DNA of 64,000 bases from Massilia sp. YIM B02443 (GTDB lineage: Bacteria; Pseudomonadota; Gammaproteobacteria; Burkholderiales; Burkholderiaceae_D), in the NCBI RefSeq assembly GCF_030411955.1, contig NZ_JASNRA010000007.1, forward strand, positions 1-64,000. Direction: 5' to 3'. Positions 1 through 9,578 of the stretch are shown here, piece after piece. Position 1 is the first letter of the stretch; each line of letters opens with the position of its first letter. The position numbers were made by a program, and so were the translations under genes. The notes below the pieces were generated by a model. That model was not told where the DNA came from, made no database searches, and was given only the letters and a program-made list of their open reading frames with translations.

Positions 1-213
1 GAAATCACCTCGATCATGAAGCGCAACTCGTGCGGCAAGGCGCTGGACATCGCCCGCACCGCGCGCGACATGCTGGGCGGTAACGGTATCTCGGACGAAT
101 TCGGCATCATCCGCCACATGGTCAACCTCGAGGTGGTCAACACCTATGAGGGCACGCACGACATCCACGCCCTGATCCTGGGCCGTGCCCAGACCGGCAT
201 CGCCGCGTTCTGA
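1..213 (+). CDS. gcdH: Glutaryl-CoA dehydrogenase, C-terminal end (partial)
   Basis: Only the last 70 residues are in the window; the gene begins upstream. The frame is open from base 1 and stops with TGA at 211-213. The segment contains [13 protein letters not shown] and [17 protein letters not shown], which is the C-terminal signature of glutaryl-CoA dehydrogenase. The Glu in TYEGTHDIH is the catalytic base in this acyl-CoA dehydrogenase family. The enzyme oxidatively decarboxylates glutaryl-CoA to crotonyl-CoA in lysine and tryptophan breakdown, using FAD and an electron-transfer flavoprotein. It faces the DUF5916 gene convergently. The call rests on close recall of the family's C-terminus; another short-chain acyl-CoA dehydrogenase is less likely. 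Confidence 0.9.
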   Translation, partial: EITSIMKRNSCGKALDIARTARDMLGGNGISDEFGIIRHMVNLEVVNTYEGTHDIHALILGRAQTGIAAF

Positions 214-224
214 GTCATCTCCCC

Positions 225-248
225 CGCGCCGCCTGCTCCGGCGGCGCG
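225..248. terminator. Hairpin between convergent gcdH and DUF5916 genes
   Basis: Nine-base GC arms at 225-233 and 240-248 with a six-base loop lie 12 bases after the gcdH stop. There is no clear U-run on either side, so termination is only plausible; the hairpin could serve both converging genes. Confidence 0.45.
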
Positions 249-264
249 GATCCAGCAGCACCCA

Positions 265-2568
265 TCACACCTCCCACTGCAGCTTGAACGTCAGCGAGCG
301 GCTGCGCTCGTCCACCAACGGCAGCTTGTCGTCGACCACGCCGAACGACACGATGCGTCCATGGCGCCACTGGTAGCGGTACAGCAGCGAGCGGTGGATC
401 TGGCGGTCGTTCCAGGCCGGCAGCTGGGTCACGCCGTCGTCGCGCCGCGCCGCCCAGGTGTTCTGCGCCAGCAGGCGGATCGAATCGCGCGGGCTGAAAT
501 GCAGCAGCGCCAGCCAGCGCCAGGCGGTGTCGGAAAACGCCGGTTGGTCCAGGGTTCCGCGTACCCAGGCGCGGTACACATGATGGTCCAGTTCCAGCGC
601 CCAGCCCCGGCGCAGCGGAAAGCGCAGGCCGACATCCAGCGTCGCGTTGCCGCCCGGCCCGACGCGGTCGGCATCGACGTCCAGCTGGCGCCCGAGCGAG
701 ACCTCGGCCGCGATGCGCGAGATCCACGGCGCCGGCGTTGTCTCCAGCCCGAAGTGCAGCGCCGGCACCTCGTGCAGCTCGCCGCCGGGCCGCGCGCGCT
801 GGCGGTCGAAGCCGAGCTGGGCCCACACTCCGGTCTGCAGCGGCGCCGCCATCCAGAAGCCAGGACGCAGCTTGCTGTCGATGATCTCTCCGCCGGGCTG
901 GCCGCTGACGCTGTCCGCCAGCGTGCGCGTCTGGTGCAGGCCCAGGTGCGCCTCGAGCTCGTACAGCGGCAACGGGCCCAGCGTGTGGTTGCCCAGTATC
1001 CGGTTCAGCTCGGCACTGGCCTTGACGATGCCGGCCTGCGGCACGAAACCGTTGTCGTTGACGAAACCGGGCCCTACCGCCTCGACGACGAACTCGTTCC
1101 ACCAGCGCTCCGAACTATGGATGAACTTGCCCGACAGGTAACTGCCCGAGCGCCGCGCCTGGCGCATCTGGCGCCCGTCGGCGTCGAAGCCGGCGTCGGT
1201 GCGCGAATGCATCGCCACCAGCGTGGCCTGGCGCTGCACGCCGTCCGCGCCTTCACCGCGCCACTGGGCATCGGCCCCGAGCACGTCATTGCTGCCGAAG
1301 GCATGGTAGTCGCGCTGCGAGGCGAAGCCGCCGAGCAGCCATCCATCACCGTGCCAGCGCCCGCGCCACAGGCTGGCCACGGTACGCCGCGGCTGCAGGT
1401 ATTCCAGCGTCCCGTATGGCTGGCCGCGCAGCACCAGGCCGCCCGGCTCGTCGCGCAGGCTCATGGCGGTCGAGTCGGCATGGGCGGCGCGCCAGGTGGC
1501 GCGCAGGCCGTACTCGGGATCGTTGATCGTGCGCGAATAGAACGCCGCCAGCGGCAAGCCCAGCACGTCGGCGCTTTCCAGGAAAAAGCCGCGCTTCTCG
1601 GGCAGGCTGAAGGCGATGTTGCCGGCGCCCTGAGACACCGGCTCGTCGATCTCGACCTGCGAGTAATCGGGATTCAAGGTGGCGTTGAAGACCCAGTCGG
1701 CGCGCGGGCGGGCGTTGATCTCCAGCCCCAGCCCGGCCTGCCGGCCACGCGTGCGCTCGCCCGGGACGCTGGCGCGTTCGCGCCGCACCGTCAGCTCCGG
1801 GCGCAACTCCAGGAAGGCGCGGTCACGCACCGCCGCCACCGTGGCTTCCATGTCCTCGACTTGGTGCAGGAAGCTCAGGTGGCTCAGCGCATCGATGCGA
1901 AACGGCGCCGACACCAGCAAGGCGCCGTCGGCATGCGGGATGCTGCGCTCGACCATCATCTGCCAGTTGCGCCCGCCCATATAGGGAAAGCGCAGGTTCG
2001 ACAGTGGCCAGCGCACTTCCATGCTGTAGCCGTCGGGCAGCAGGCGCACCGCGGCCTCGATCGGGAAGTCGGGGCCGAGGTCGGTTTCGTCGTCCTCGGC
2101 GCGGTGCATGCCGTCGGTCACCACGCCGGCGGTGTTGATGCGCACGAACTGGGCGCTGCGTCCATGGCCGACCGGGTCGATCCAGATGCCGATGAAATCC
2201 TGGTCGAGGCCGACCTTGTCGCGCCGCGCCAGCGTGCCGCGCAGCAGGCCAGGCTGCGGATCGCGCGCGCGGATGCCGAACACCAGCGCGTCATCGTCGA
2301 CCACCAGCCGTACTTCGGTTGCAAGTCCGATGGGCAGATGGGCGCCGTCGCGCGGGGCATGCTTGTGAAAGGCGGTGAACGCCGGCGCCCGCTGCCAGAC
2401 GGCATCGTCCAGCATGCCGTCGATGCGCGGCGCCGCGCCGGGGTCGATGCGCAGCGCGCGTAAGCCGTCGCGGCCGGCCAGATCGGTCTGGGACGCGGAT
2501 GCTAGCGCCGCGGCGCATAGCAGGCAAATCAAGAGAATGCCGTGGAGCAGGATGGGAGTCGTTGCCAC
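265..2568 (-). CDS. DUF5916 / CBM9-like outer-membrane protein
   Basis: About 767 residues from a GTG at 2568. I chose this start because a signal-like segment (LLHGILLICLLCAAALASA) follows within a few residues. An in-frame ATG at 2673 would add 35 residues of unlikely N-terminus, though it has a weak GAGG upstream. After the signal, residues of roughly 40-200 resemble the carbohydrate-binding family 9 fold that begins DUF5916 proteins (RIDGMLDDAVWQRA, then FIGIWIDPVGHGRSAQF). The remaining two thirds is rich in alternating aromatic and polar strands and ends in an aromatic-containing strand (LTFKLQWEV), as expected for a beta-barrel. Family role is unknown; binding or surface display is inference. 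It is a single gene in a minus-strand unit, with an AT-rich upstream region at about 2620-2660. Confidence 0.75.
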   Translation of the reverse strand: MATTPILLHGILLICLLCAAALASASQTDLAGRDGLRALRIDPGAAPRIDGMLDDAVWQRAPAFTAFHKHAPRDGAHLPIGLATEVRLVVDDDALVFGIRARDPQPGLLRGTLARRDKVGLDQDFIGIWIDPVGHGRSAQFVRINTAGVVTDGMHRAEDDETDLGPDFPIEAAVRLLPDGYSMEVRWPLSNLRFPYMGGRNWQMMVERSIPHADGALLVSAPFRIDALSHLSFLHQVEDMEATVAAVRDRAFLELRPELTVRRERASVPGERTRGRQAGLGLEINARPRADWVFNATLNPDYSQVEIDEPVSQGAGNIAFSLPEKRGFFLESADVLGLPLAAFYSRTINDPEYGLRATWRAAHADSTAMSLRDEPGGLVLRGQPYGTLEYLQPRRTVASLWRGRWHGDGWLLGGFASQRDYHAFGSNDVLGADAQWRGEGADGVQRQATLVAMHSRTDAGFDADGRQMRQARRSGSYLSGKFIHSSERWWNEFVVEAVGPGFVNDNGFVPQAGIVKASAELNRILGNHTLGPLPLYELEAHLGLHQTRTLADSVSGQPGGEIIDSKLRPGFWMAAPLQTGVWAQLGFDRQRARPGGELHEVPALHFGLETTPAPWISRIAAEVSLGRQLDVDADRVGPGGNATLDVGLRFPLRRGWALELDHHVYRAWVRGTLDQPAFSDTAWRWLALLHFSPRDSIRLLAQNTWAARRDDGVTQLPAWNDRQIHRSLLYRYQWRHGRIVSFGVVDDKLPLVDERSRSLTFKLQWEV

Positions 2569-2853
2569 GTGGCGTAAGAAATCGTTGGCGCGGCGGCCGG
2601 AACCGGAAAGTCTAGCATTCAAGTTTACTAAAAGAACATTTGCAGAACATTTCATGCTGCATGAATAGGTCATGCGATTGTCACGCCTCGCAGATCGAAG
2701 GACACCTTCCGTGGTATAGCGATCTCATCTGAACATATTGCATGTCATTTGATCTATCGCATACCGGACATACACCACTTTTGCGCTACCATCGTAAACA
2801 CCAAGCCTGACTGGCTACCCCAGTCGTAGTAGGCGCCCACTCGCCAGCGAGGC

Positions 2854-4962
2854 ATGATGAGCCCAACGTTGCCTGTACTGGATCCCTCCGCACCTGAGCA
2901 GGGCAGCGCGATGTCGCTCGAGCTGCTGCTGCGCAACCTGCCCGGCGCTGCCTATCGCTGTCTCAACGATGGCGAGTGGAGCATGCTGTTCCTGAGCGAC
3001 GGCATCGAGCAGCTGACCGGCTATTCGGCCGCCGCGTTCACCGCCCGCCCCGGCTTGTCGTTCGCCAGTCTGATCCTGCCCGAGGACCGCGCCCAGGTGG
3101 ACCATGCGGTCGCCGCCGCGCTCGCGCACGCGCAGCCGTTCCACGTCACCTACCGCATCCGCATCGCCGGCGGCGAGGTGCGCTGGATCTGCGAACAGGG
3201 CGCGCTCAACCTGGACGCCGGTGCGCCCGGCGTGCTGGAAGGCTTCATGTCCGATTTCACGCTGCTCAAGCAGGCCGACCAGCTGGTGATGGAGCAGGCC
3301 TCGTATCTGCAGCGCGCACGCGACGCCATCATCGCGCTCGACATGGATTCGCGCATTCACTACTGGAACCAGGGCGCCGAGCGCCTGTACGGCTGGAGCG
3401 CGGGCGAGGCGCGTGGCAAGCGCTTCTGCGACCTGTTGTGCGACAAACCCGAGTTGTACCACCTGGCCTTCGCGCACACGGTCGCCGACGGCGAGTGGAC
3501 CGGCGAGCTGGATCACGTGCGGCGCGACGGCAGCACGCTCGACGTCGACACCCGCTGGACCCTGCTGCCGCCGGACGAGGTGCTCGGGGCGGCCCAGAAA
3601 ATCCTGGTGATCGGCACCGACGTCAGCGAGCGCAAGATCAACGAAGCCAGGATTTTCCGTCTGGCCTTCTTCGATTCGCTGACCGAACTGCCGAACCGCG
3701 CCAACCTGCTCGACCACCTGCGCCGCGCCCTGCTCGGCAGCGCGCGCACGCGCAAGTGCGGGGCGCTGATGTTCTGCGACCTGGACAACTTCAAGTACCT
3801 CAACGACAGCCAGGGCCACGCCGCCGGCGACCTGCTGCTGCAGGCGGTGGCGCGCCGGCTGGAACACTGCGTGCGCGAATCGGACATGGTGGCGCGCCTG
3901 GGCGGCGACGAATTCGTGATCCTGACCCAGCCGGTCGAGGATACGCGCGAGCTGGCGGCGCTGCAGGCCGAGACCGTGACGCGCAAGATCCTGGCGGCGA
4001 TGGCGGCGCCGTTCCAGCTGGCCGACCTTGGCTACACGCTGTCGGTCAGCGTCGGCGTGGTGACGCTGTGCGGCACGGTCGACACGGTGGAGTCGACGCT
4101 GCGCCAGGCCGACGCGGCGATGTACCAGGCCAAGGCGTCGGGGCGCAACACTTTCCGCTTCCACGACCCTGCGGTGCAGGCGGCGTGGTCGGCGCGCGCC
4201 CAGCTCGAGAGCGGCCTGCGGCGCGCGCTGCAGCACGACGAATTCGAGCTGCACTACCAGCCGCAGCTGGACCACTCGGGCCACGTGATCGGGGCCGAGG
4301 CGCTGCTGCGCTGGCGCCTGCCGAACGGCAAGCTGCTGTATCCGGCCGAGTTCATCCGCGCCGCCGAAGAGAGCGGCATGATCATCGACATCGGCCGCTG
4401 GGTGCTGCGCATCGCCTGCGCCGAGCTGGCGCGCTGGCAGCGGGTCAAGGAAACCGCCGGGCTGACGCTGTCGGTGAACGTCAGCGCGCGCCAGTTCACC
4501 GAGCCCGACTTTGTCGCCATGCTGCAGCAGATCTTCGAGCACAGCGGGGTCGATCCGGCCGGATTGAAGCTGGAGCTGACCGAGAGCCTGGTGGTGTCGG
4601 ATTTCTCGACCACGGCGCACACCATGGCCACGCTCAAGCGGCGCGGGCTGAGCTTCTCGCTCGACGACTTCGGCACCGGCTACTCGTCGCTGGCCTACCT
4701 GCGCAAACTGCCGCTCGACCAATTGAAGATCGACCACTCCTTCATGCGCGACGTGCTGACCGACCAGAACGATGCCTCGATCGTGCGCTCGATCATCGCG
4801 CTGGGAGACAGCCTGGGATTGCAGGTGATCGCGGAAGGAGTGGAGACGCCGGGGCAGCGCCAGTTTTTGTCGGATGCGGGGTGCTTCATCTACCAGGGCT
4901 ACCTGTACCAGCGGGCGCTGAGCTCGGAGCATTTCACGCAGTATGCGCGCGGCTTGCATTAA
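2854..4962 (+). CDS. PAS-PAS-GGDEF-EAL cyclic-di-GMP synthase/phosphodiesterase
   Basis: 702 residues, soluble, no membrane segment. Two PAS-type sensor regions (about 25-140 and 150-265; the second starts RARDAIIALDMDSRIHYWNQ) are followed by a GGDEF domain (about 270-430) and an EAL domain (about 445-695). The GGDEF motif is intact at 350-354, with an inhibitory-site RESD five residues before it. The EAL motif is intact at 482-484, and NVSARQF, ELTES, DDFGTGYSSL (from 604) and EGVET are all present, so both halves look catalytically competent. Such hybrids set cyclic-di-GMP levels and so motility and biofilm. Which activity wins in vivo cannot be read from sequence. ATG at 2854 and 2857 are both possible; GAGG just upstream fits 2857 slightly better. 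A PilZ receptor lies at 22938. Confidence 0.92.
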   Translation: MMSPTLPVLDPSAPEQGSAMSLELLLRNLPGAAYRCLNDGEWSMLFLSDGIEQLTGYSAAAFTARPGLSFASLILPEDRAQVDHAVAAALAHAQPFHVTYRIRIAGGEVRWICEQGALNLDAGAPGVLEGFMSDFTLLKQADQLVMEQASYLQRARDAIIALDMDSRIHYWNQGAERLYGWSAGEARGKRFCDLLCDKPELYHLAFAHTVADGEWTGELDHVRRDGSTLDVDTRWTLLPPDEVLGAAQKILVIGTDVSERKINEARIFRLAFFDSLTELPNRANLLDHLRRALLGSARTRKCGALMFCDLDNFKYLNDSQGHAAGDLLLQAVARRLEHCVRESDMVARLGGDEFVILTQPVEDTRELAALQAETVTRKILAAMAAPFQLADLGYTLSVSVGVVTLCGTVDTVESTLRQADAAMYQAKASGRNTFRFHDPAVQAAWSARAQLESGLRRALQHDEFELHYQPQLDHSGHVIGAEALLRWRLPNGKLLYPAEFIRAAEESGMIIDIGRWVLRIACAELARWQRVKETAGLTLSVNVSARQFTEPDFVAMLQQIFEHSGVDPAGLKLELTESLVVSDFSTTAHTMATLKRRGLSFSLDDFGTGYSSLAYLRKLPLDQLKIDHSFMRDVLTDQNDASIVRSIIALGDSLGLQVIAEGVETPGQRQFLSDAGCFIYQGYLYQRALSSEHFTQYARGLH

Positions 4963-4977
4963 CGCCGAGCGGACATG

Positions 4978-5003
4978 AAAAAGCCCGCCGAAGCGGGCTT
5001 TCT
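4978..5003. terminator. Bidirectional rho-independent terminator
   Basis: Nine-base arms at 4980-4988 and 4993-5001 close a CGAA loop. The minus strand continues with a run of five T and the plus strand with TTTCT. It sits between the ends of the converging GGDEF-EAL gene and ompW and can stop both. Confidence 0.8.
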
Positions 5004-5021
5004 CTATGCGGCTGGCGCCGC

Positions 5022-5705
5022 TCAGAACTTGTAGCCGACAGCCACCACCACCGCCACCGGATCCAGTTTCATGAACTGGGTCTGGCCGGTCGAGAAAGTG
5101 ACGTCGGTGCGCAGGCGCGTCTTGTTGACGGTCACGTCGGCAAACCACTTCTCGGACAGGTTCATCGCCACGCCGACTTGCGCGGTGTAGGTGAATTTGT
5201 TGTCGATGCTGAAGGTGGTCGGCACGCCGCTGCCCGGGTTGGTGATCGCGGTCATCTTGGCCGAACCGCGTTCCTTCATGAAGTAGGCGTAGGTGGCGCC
5301 GATGCCGACGAAGGGACGGAAGGTCGCGGTCGGCTCGAAGAAGCGGTATTGCAGGAAGGCGGTCGGCGGCAGCGCCTCGACCGTGCCCAGCACGCCGGTG
5401 CCTTCGATCGCGCCGGCGCCGAAGATCTTGTGCTTGTACGGGGTGCCCAGCGCCACTTCGGTCGAGATGTTGTCGGTGATGCCGTAGGCGAAGATCAGCA
5501 CCGGCTGCATGTCGTTGCCGACGTCGGCCTTGGTGCCCGGCAGCGCCGGCGCGGTGATGTCGCCGCTTTCCACTTTCGGGGTCAGCTGGTTGAGGCCGAA
5601 CTTGGCGGTGAACTGGCCGGCCGACTGCGCCGCGGCGCCATTCGCGAAGGCCAGCGCGGCAGCCACACCCAGCACTTTGATCATGCTGTTGAAACGTACT
5701 TTCAT
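5022..5705 (-). CDS. ompW: OmpW family outer-membrane protein
   Basis: 227 residues with a signal peptide (about 1-26, ending NGAAA) and a C-terminal Phe typical of outer-membrane barrels (AVGYKF). The body has the OmpW pattern: FGLNQLTPKVESGD near the mature N-terminus, ITDNISTEVALGTPYKH, LQYRFF, FRPFVGIGATYAYF and KTRLRTDVTFS. OmpW proteins form eight-stranded barrels with a hydrophobic channel used for small hydrophobic solutes. It lies 54 bases downstream of the GDSL esterase on the same strand, separated by a strong hairpin (5729-5751). The two could share a transcript with the hairpin giving separate control, but that is inference. Confidence 0.9.
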   Translation of the reverse strand: MKVRFNSMIKVLGVAAALAFANGAAAQSAGQFTAKFGLNQLTPKVESGDITAPALPGTKADVGNDMQPVLIFAYGITDNISTEVALGTPYKHKIFGAGAIEGTGVLGTVEALPPTAFLQYRFFEPTATFRPFVGIGATYAYFMKERGSAKMTAITNPGSGVPTTFSIDNKFTYTAQVGVAMNLSEKWFADVTVNKTRLRTDVTFSTGQTQFMKLDPVAVVVAVGYKF

Positions 5706-5728
5706 GTTTTCTCCTGATTCGTGTGTAA

Positions 5729-5751
5729 GGGCCCGCTCACCGAGCGGGCCC
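5729..5751 (-). terminator. Strong hairpin between esterase and ompW
   Basis: Ten-base perfect arms (5729-5738 and 5742-5751) with a three-base loop lie directly after the esterase stop. The following minus-strand bases (TTACACAC) are a poor U-run, so it may be a weak terminator or an RNA-stabilising hairpin. Confidence 0.55.
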
Positions 5752-5759
5752 GCCGCTGC

Positions 5760-7121
5760 TTACAGCCAGCCTTTGACTGCCATGTCCTTCAGGACATAAC
5801 GCGCGATGAGGTCGTTCTCGAACGGCGTCGGGTGGATTTCATCGGCGAACATGTAGCGGCTCACATCACCTGCAGCCGTGTTGTTGGCGGTGCAGATCAG
5901 GGAGGTCGTGCCCAGCGCGTTCGGGGCGCAGGCCGGGGCGCTGGTGTTGCTCAGGCCGTATGGGGCCGGGTTCTTGACCTGGTCGTTGCTGACCGAGTAC
6001 AGGTCGGTGTACAGGATGCGCGCATCGTTGACGTTCAGGCCGTTCTTGAGCTGGGTGTTGAACGCATTGACCATGGCGGCAACCAGGGTCTGGATCGCGG
6101 CCGGACGGTTCTTGGCGGCCGGGGTGCTGGCGACGTCAGGCAGGTTGGCGACGATCACGTACTTGGCGCCGTTGGCGATCAGCTGGTTGTTGACCAGGGC
6201 GGCCATCTGCGCACCGGCGGTGCCCAGTTCGGTCACCATGCGGGTGGCGTTGGTGCTGGCGTAGGTGGCGGCGGCGGCGTTGCCGGCGGCGGTACCTTCG
6301 GTTTGCGCACCGGCCACGATCGGGCCCCACACCGACTGCTGGGCGACGGCCTGGTTGCCCGGCTGCTGGGCGGCGGCGGTCACGGCGGCGGTCACGACGC
6401 TCTGGTCGGTCTTGCCCGGACGCGCGTTTTCGGTGGCGATCGCCAGGCCGATGGCTTGCGCCGCGGCTTGCGGGTTGGTGGCGCCGGCGGCCAGGCGGGT
6501 GGCCAGCAGCTGGGCGAAGGCCTGGGCGCCGGCGGTGGTGCCGGCCTGGGTCACGGCGGCCAGCTGCATCAGCACGTCGTTACCGCCCGACAGCACGGTG
6601 ACCAGCTCGGTGCCGGTGAACTTGCCGTTGACCTTGGCCAGGTGATTCGCGATCTGGGTGGCCATCGGCACCGTCATTTCGCCGATCGGCGAACCGGTGG
6701 CGGCATTGCCCGGCCCGATCGGGTTGGTCACGCGCGAACCGCCCTGGGCGTAGTTGAAGCAATTCGGATGGTTGGTGACGGGCACCGAGAAGCCTTGGGC
6801 AGCGTTGCCCTGCAGGCCGGTCTGCGCGGCGCACGGGGCCGGCAGCTTCAGTTGGGCAGCCATGAAGTCGAGCCAGATCTTGCCGCTCAGGTCTTCGTTC
6901 TTGGCGGTGCTGTCACCGTTGATGGTGAACTTGCCGCCGCCGGCCGCCGCCACCGCGCCTACGCGGTAGGTACCGACGTCCGACAGGCTGTCGCCGAACG
7001 ACACCTGGTTGGTGAAGGTGAGCTTGTTGGTCTGGTCGCCGCCTTTCGGGCTGGTGCCGCCGCCGCAGGCGGTCAGCACAGCCGCCGTCAACACGGCGAG
7101 CGCGAGTTTGGTATGACGCAT
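5760..7121 (-). CDS. SGNH/GDSL esterase, predicted lipoprotein
   Basis: 453 residues. The N-terminus has a lipoprotein signal ending LTAC followed by GGG, so acylation at that Cys and envelope anchoring are predicted. SGNH blocks are visible: FGDSLSD (nucleophile Ser) near residue 45, SGGNDVL (block III Asn) and DEIHPT (Asp and His) near the C-terminus. The middle part, roughly residues 205-310, is unusually rich in Ala, Gln and Thr and may be a linker or family-specific insert. The enzyme would hydrolyse ester bonds of lipids or polysaccharide acetyl groups; substrate is unknown. It is upstream of ompW on the same strand. Confidence 0.85.
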   Translation of the reverse strand: MRHTKLALAVLTAAVLTACGGGTSPKGGDQTNKLTFTNQVSFGDSLSDVGTYRVGAVAAAGGGKFTINGDSTAKNEDLSGKIWLDFMAAQLKLPAPCAAQTGLQGNAAQGFSVPVTNHPNCFNYAQGGSRVTNPIGPGNAATGSPIGEMTVPMATQIANHLAKVNGKFTGTELVTVLSGGNDVLMQLAAVTQAGTTAGAQAFAQLLATRLAAGATNPQAAAQAIGLAIATENARPGKTDQSVVTAAVTAAAQQPGNQAVAQQSVWGPIVAGAQTEGTAAGNAAAATYASTNATRMVTELGTAGAQMAALVNNQLIANGAKYVIVANLPDVASTPAAKNRPAAIQTLVAAMVNAFNTQLKNGLNVNDARILYTDLYSVSNDQVKNPAPYGLSNTSAPACAPNALGTTSLICTANNTAAGDVSRYMFADEIHPTPFENDLIARYVLKDMAVKGWL

Positions 7122-7335
7122 TTTGTCTCCTGGGTGAATTATTGTGAAACGAACGCCCGTGCTATTCGCATCCTGATTAATATGCCAGTCTTCAATCCGC
7201 TTGTCTAACGAAATCCGTTGCGGAAATGTAAGTTGCTCCCATACCTATCAGAACCGATGGGGGATCAGTCGGGAGCGATTATAGCAATGCCTTTCGCCAA
7301 GGAAAAAATGATTTTGTAACGCGTCAAATGTAACT

Positions 7336-7356
7336 ACGGGGCGTCTTGCGCCCCGT
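7336..7356 (-). terminator. Hairpin after the Sua5 gene
   Basis: Eight-base arms at 7336-7343 and 7349-7356 with a five-base loop lie 22 bases past the Sua5 stop on the minus strand. The U-run after it is weak. It is the likely end of the purC-purE-purK-Sua5 transcript. Confidence 0.5.
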
Positions 7357-7377
7357 CAGTTCAATATCTGATGAAGA

Positions 7378-8397
7378 TCAAATACCAGGCTGTTTGTTGA
7401 GCAGCCCGTGGACGATGCCCGTCGATCCGTGGGCAGCACGGCGCAGGCGGTCGTTGACGCCGAGCCAGGCGCCATCCTGCGGCGGAGCTTCGACCAGGAT
7501 CACGTCGGCGCCGTGGCCGTCCATCGCGCGCAGCGCCGCGTACAGGGCGTGGGCGAAGCCTTCCGGAGTAGCCGGCAGGCGCTGGGCGGCGTGGGTCGGC
7601 GGCAAATCGCTGTAGTGGATCAGGGCCACCTTGCGGCTGGCCGCGTGCAGCGCATCCAGGGTCTGCACCAGCACCGCACGCTCCTGCATCGCCACCGGCG
7701 TGTGCGGCGCGTAGTGCGATTCCAGCGTGCCCGATGCGCGCGGGGCGGCAGCATCCGGCGCGGCCGGCAACCGGTCGATCACGGCGGCGATCGCTTCGGC
7801 GCTGATATGGCCGGGGCGCAGCAGCACCGGGCCGTGAGTGGCCAGGCGCGACAGGTCAACGATGGTCGATTCGATGCCGACCTGGGCCGCGCCGCCGTCG
7901 AGCACCATGGCCACGCTGCCCTCATGCTCGAATTCGTCGCGGACGTGCTGGGCCAGGGTCGGGCTGACGTGGCCGAATTTATTCGCCGACGGCGCCGCGA
8001 CGCCACCCTTGCCGCCCTTGAACGCGCGCAGCAGCGCCAGCGCCACCGGGTGCGACGGGCAGCGCAGGCCGACCGTGTCCTGGCCGCCGCTCACGGCGTC
8101 CGGAATGTTCGCGGCGCGTTTCAGGATCATGGTCAATGGGCCGGGCCAGAAGGCCTCGGCCAGCGCATGTGCCTCCTGCGGGATGTCGCAGGCCCAGTAG
8201 TCGAGCGATGCTTCCGGCGCCAGGTGCACGATGACAGGGTGGTCTTGCGGGCGGCCCTTGGCGGCGTAGATGGCGGCCACCGCCTGCGGGTTCTCGGCGT
8301 CAGCGCCCAGGCCGTAGACGGTCTCGGTCGGAAAAGCGACCAGTTGGCCCGCTTCCAGCGCGCGGGCGGCGGCCTCGATCTGCTGCTGGTCCATCAT
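7378..8397 (-). CDS. L-threonylcarbamoyladenylate synthase, Sua5 type
   Basis: 339 residues from ATG at 8397, which overlaps the purK stop as ATGA, implying translational coupling. The YrdC domain comes first ([47 protein letters not shown]), and a C-terminal Sua5 domain of about 110 residues follows, so this is the long Sua5 form and not the short TsaC form. It makes threonylcarbamoyl-AMP from threonine, bicarbonate and ATP, the first step of the t6A modification of ANN-decoding tRNAs. A second ATG at 8394 is equally possible. The ORF extending upstream to 8859 is an artefact of purK overlap. Confidence 0.92.
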   Translation of the reverse strand: MMDQQQIEAAARALEAGQLVAFPTETVYGLGADAENPQAVAAIYAAKGRPQDHPVIVHLAPEASLDYWACDIPQEAHALAEAFWPGPLTMILKRAANIPDAVSGGQDTVGLRCPSHPVALALLRAFKGGKGGVAAPSANKFGHVSPTLAQHVRDEFEHEGSVAMVLDGGAAQVGIESTIVDLSRLATHGPVLLRPGHISAEAIAAVIDRLPAAPDAAAPRASGTLESHYAPHTPVAMQERAVLVQTLDALHAASRKVALIHYSDLPPTHAAQRLPATPEGFAHALYAALRAMDGHGADVILVEAPPQDGAWLGVNDRLRRAAHGSTGIVHGLLNKQPGI

Positions 8398-9575
8398 GCG
8401 TCGATTCCCAGGATGGCGCAGGCGGCGCGCAGGCTGTCCTGGGCTTCCTGCAGCGTCGGCGCGACGAAGGTCACGTGGCCCATCTTGCGGCCGCGGCGCG
8501 GATCGTTCTTGCCGTACAGGTGCAGGTTGGCGCCGGGCAGCGCCAGCACCTGGTCCCAGGCCGGTTCGCGCACGGTGTCGCCGTCGAACCAGACGTCGCC
8601 CAGGATGTTCAGCATCACGCTTGGGGAATGCTGGCGCACGTCGCCCAGCGGCAGGCGCGCCATCGCCCGCACCTGCTGCGCGAACTGGCTGGTGATGCAG
8701 GCGTCGATGGTGTAGTGGCCGCTGTTGTGCGGACGCGGCGCCATCTCGTTGACCACCAGGGCGCCGTCTTCGAGCACGAAGAACTCGATGCACAGCACGC
8801 CGACGTAGCCCAGCTGGGCCACGATGGCGCGCGCCGCATCCTGTGCCTGCTTGGCACACGCGTCGGACACGTTCGGGCCCGGCACGGTGGTGGTGAACAG
8901 GATGCCGTCGCGGTGCACGTTCTCGGCGATCGGGTACACCACCGAGGCGCCGTCATGGCCGCGTGCGGTGAGCACAGATACTTCATACGCCAGCGGCAGC
9001 ATTTTCTCGAGCAGGCAGGTCACGCCATCCATGCTGTCGAAGGCGGCGCGCACGTCTTCACGCGAGCGCACGCGCACCTGGCCTTTGCCGTCGTAGCCCA
9101 TGCGCACGGTCTTCAGGATGCCGGGCAGCAGGTCGTCCTTGACGTCGTCGATGTCGGCATGCGAAGCGATGGTCTTGTGCGGGGCCGGCATCACCTTCGA
9201 GGTCGGCGCGCATTCGACGAAGAAGGCTTTCTCTGCAATGCGGTCTTGCGCGATCGAGACGCAGGACGCGGCCGGGGCCACGAAGCTGTCGTTGGCCAGC
9301 AAGGCCAGGCTGTCGCCCGGCACGTTCTCGAATTCGGTGGTCACGGCCGAGCACAGCGCGGCCAGTTCCTTCAAGGCGGCCTGGTCGCTGTAGCCGCCTT
9401 CGACGGTGCGGTCGGCAACCTGCCCGGCCGGGCAATCGGCGCTCGGCTCGAGCACGGCGACTTTGTAGCCCATGGCCTGGGCGGCGTGGGCAAACATGCG
9501 GCCGAGCTGGCCGCCGCCCATCACGCCGAGCCAAGTTGCCGGGTCGGCGTTGGGGGGAAACGGAGTCTGGCTCAT
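8394..9575 (-). CDS. purK: 5-(carboxyamino)imidazole ribonucleotide synthase
   Basis: 393 residues. The N-terminal [11 protein letters not shown] nucleotide-binding loop and the ATP-grasp body ([50 protein letters not shown]) identify PurK. It carboxylates 5-aminoimidazole ribonucleotide using ATP and bicarbonate in de novo purine synthesis. It starts three bases after purE ends and overlaps the Sua5 start by four bases, so purE, purK and Sua5 look like one operon. Confidence 0.96.
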   Translation of the reverse strand: MSQTPFPPNADPATWLGVMGGGQLGRMFAHAAQAMGYKVAVLEPSADCPAGQVADRTVEGGYSDQAALKELAALCSAVTTEFENVPGDSLALLANDSFVAPAASCVSIAQDRIAEKAFFVECAPTSKVMPAPHKTIASHADIDDVKDDLLPGILKTVRMGYDGKGQVRVRSREDVRAAFDSMDGVTCLLEKMLPLAYEVSVLTARGHDGASVVYPIAENVHRDGILFTTTVPGPNVSDACAKQAQDAARAIVAQLGYVGVLCIEFFVLEDGALVVNEMAPRPHNSGHYTIDACITSQFAQQVRAMARLPLGDVRQHSPSVMLNILGDVWFDGDTVREPAWDQVLALPGANLHLYGKNDPRRGRKMGHVTFVAPTLQEAQDSLRAACAILGIDA

Positions 9576-9578
9576 TGC

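Noticed and set aside
2815..5148. A 777-codon minus-strand open frame opposite the GGDEF-EAL gene, and a 913-codon plus-strand frame at 2976-5717
   Set aside because: Both are shadows of a high-GC gene with full domain structure in another frame; neither shows a family motif.
5721..7208. 495-codon Gly/Val-rich plus-strand frame opposite the GDSL esterase
   Set aside because: Low-complexity shadow of the esterase; the minus frame has lipoprotein and SGNH motifs.
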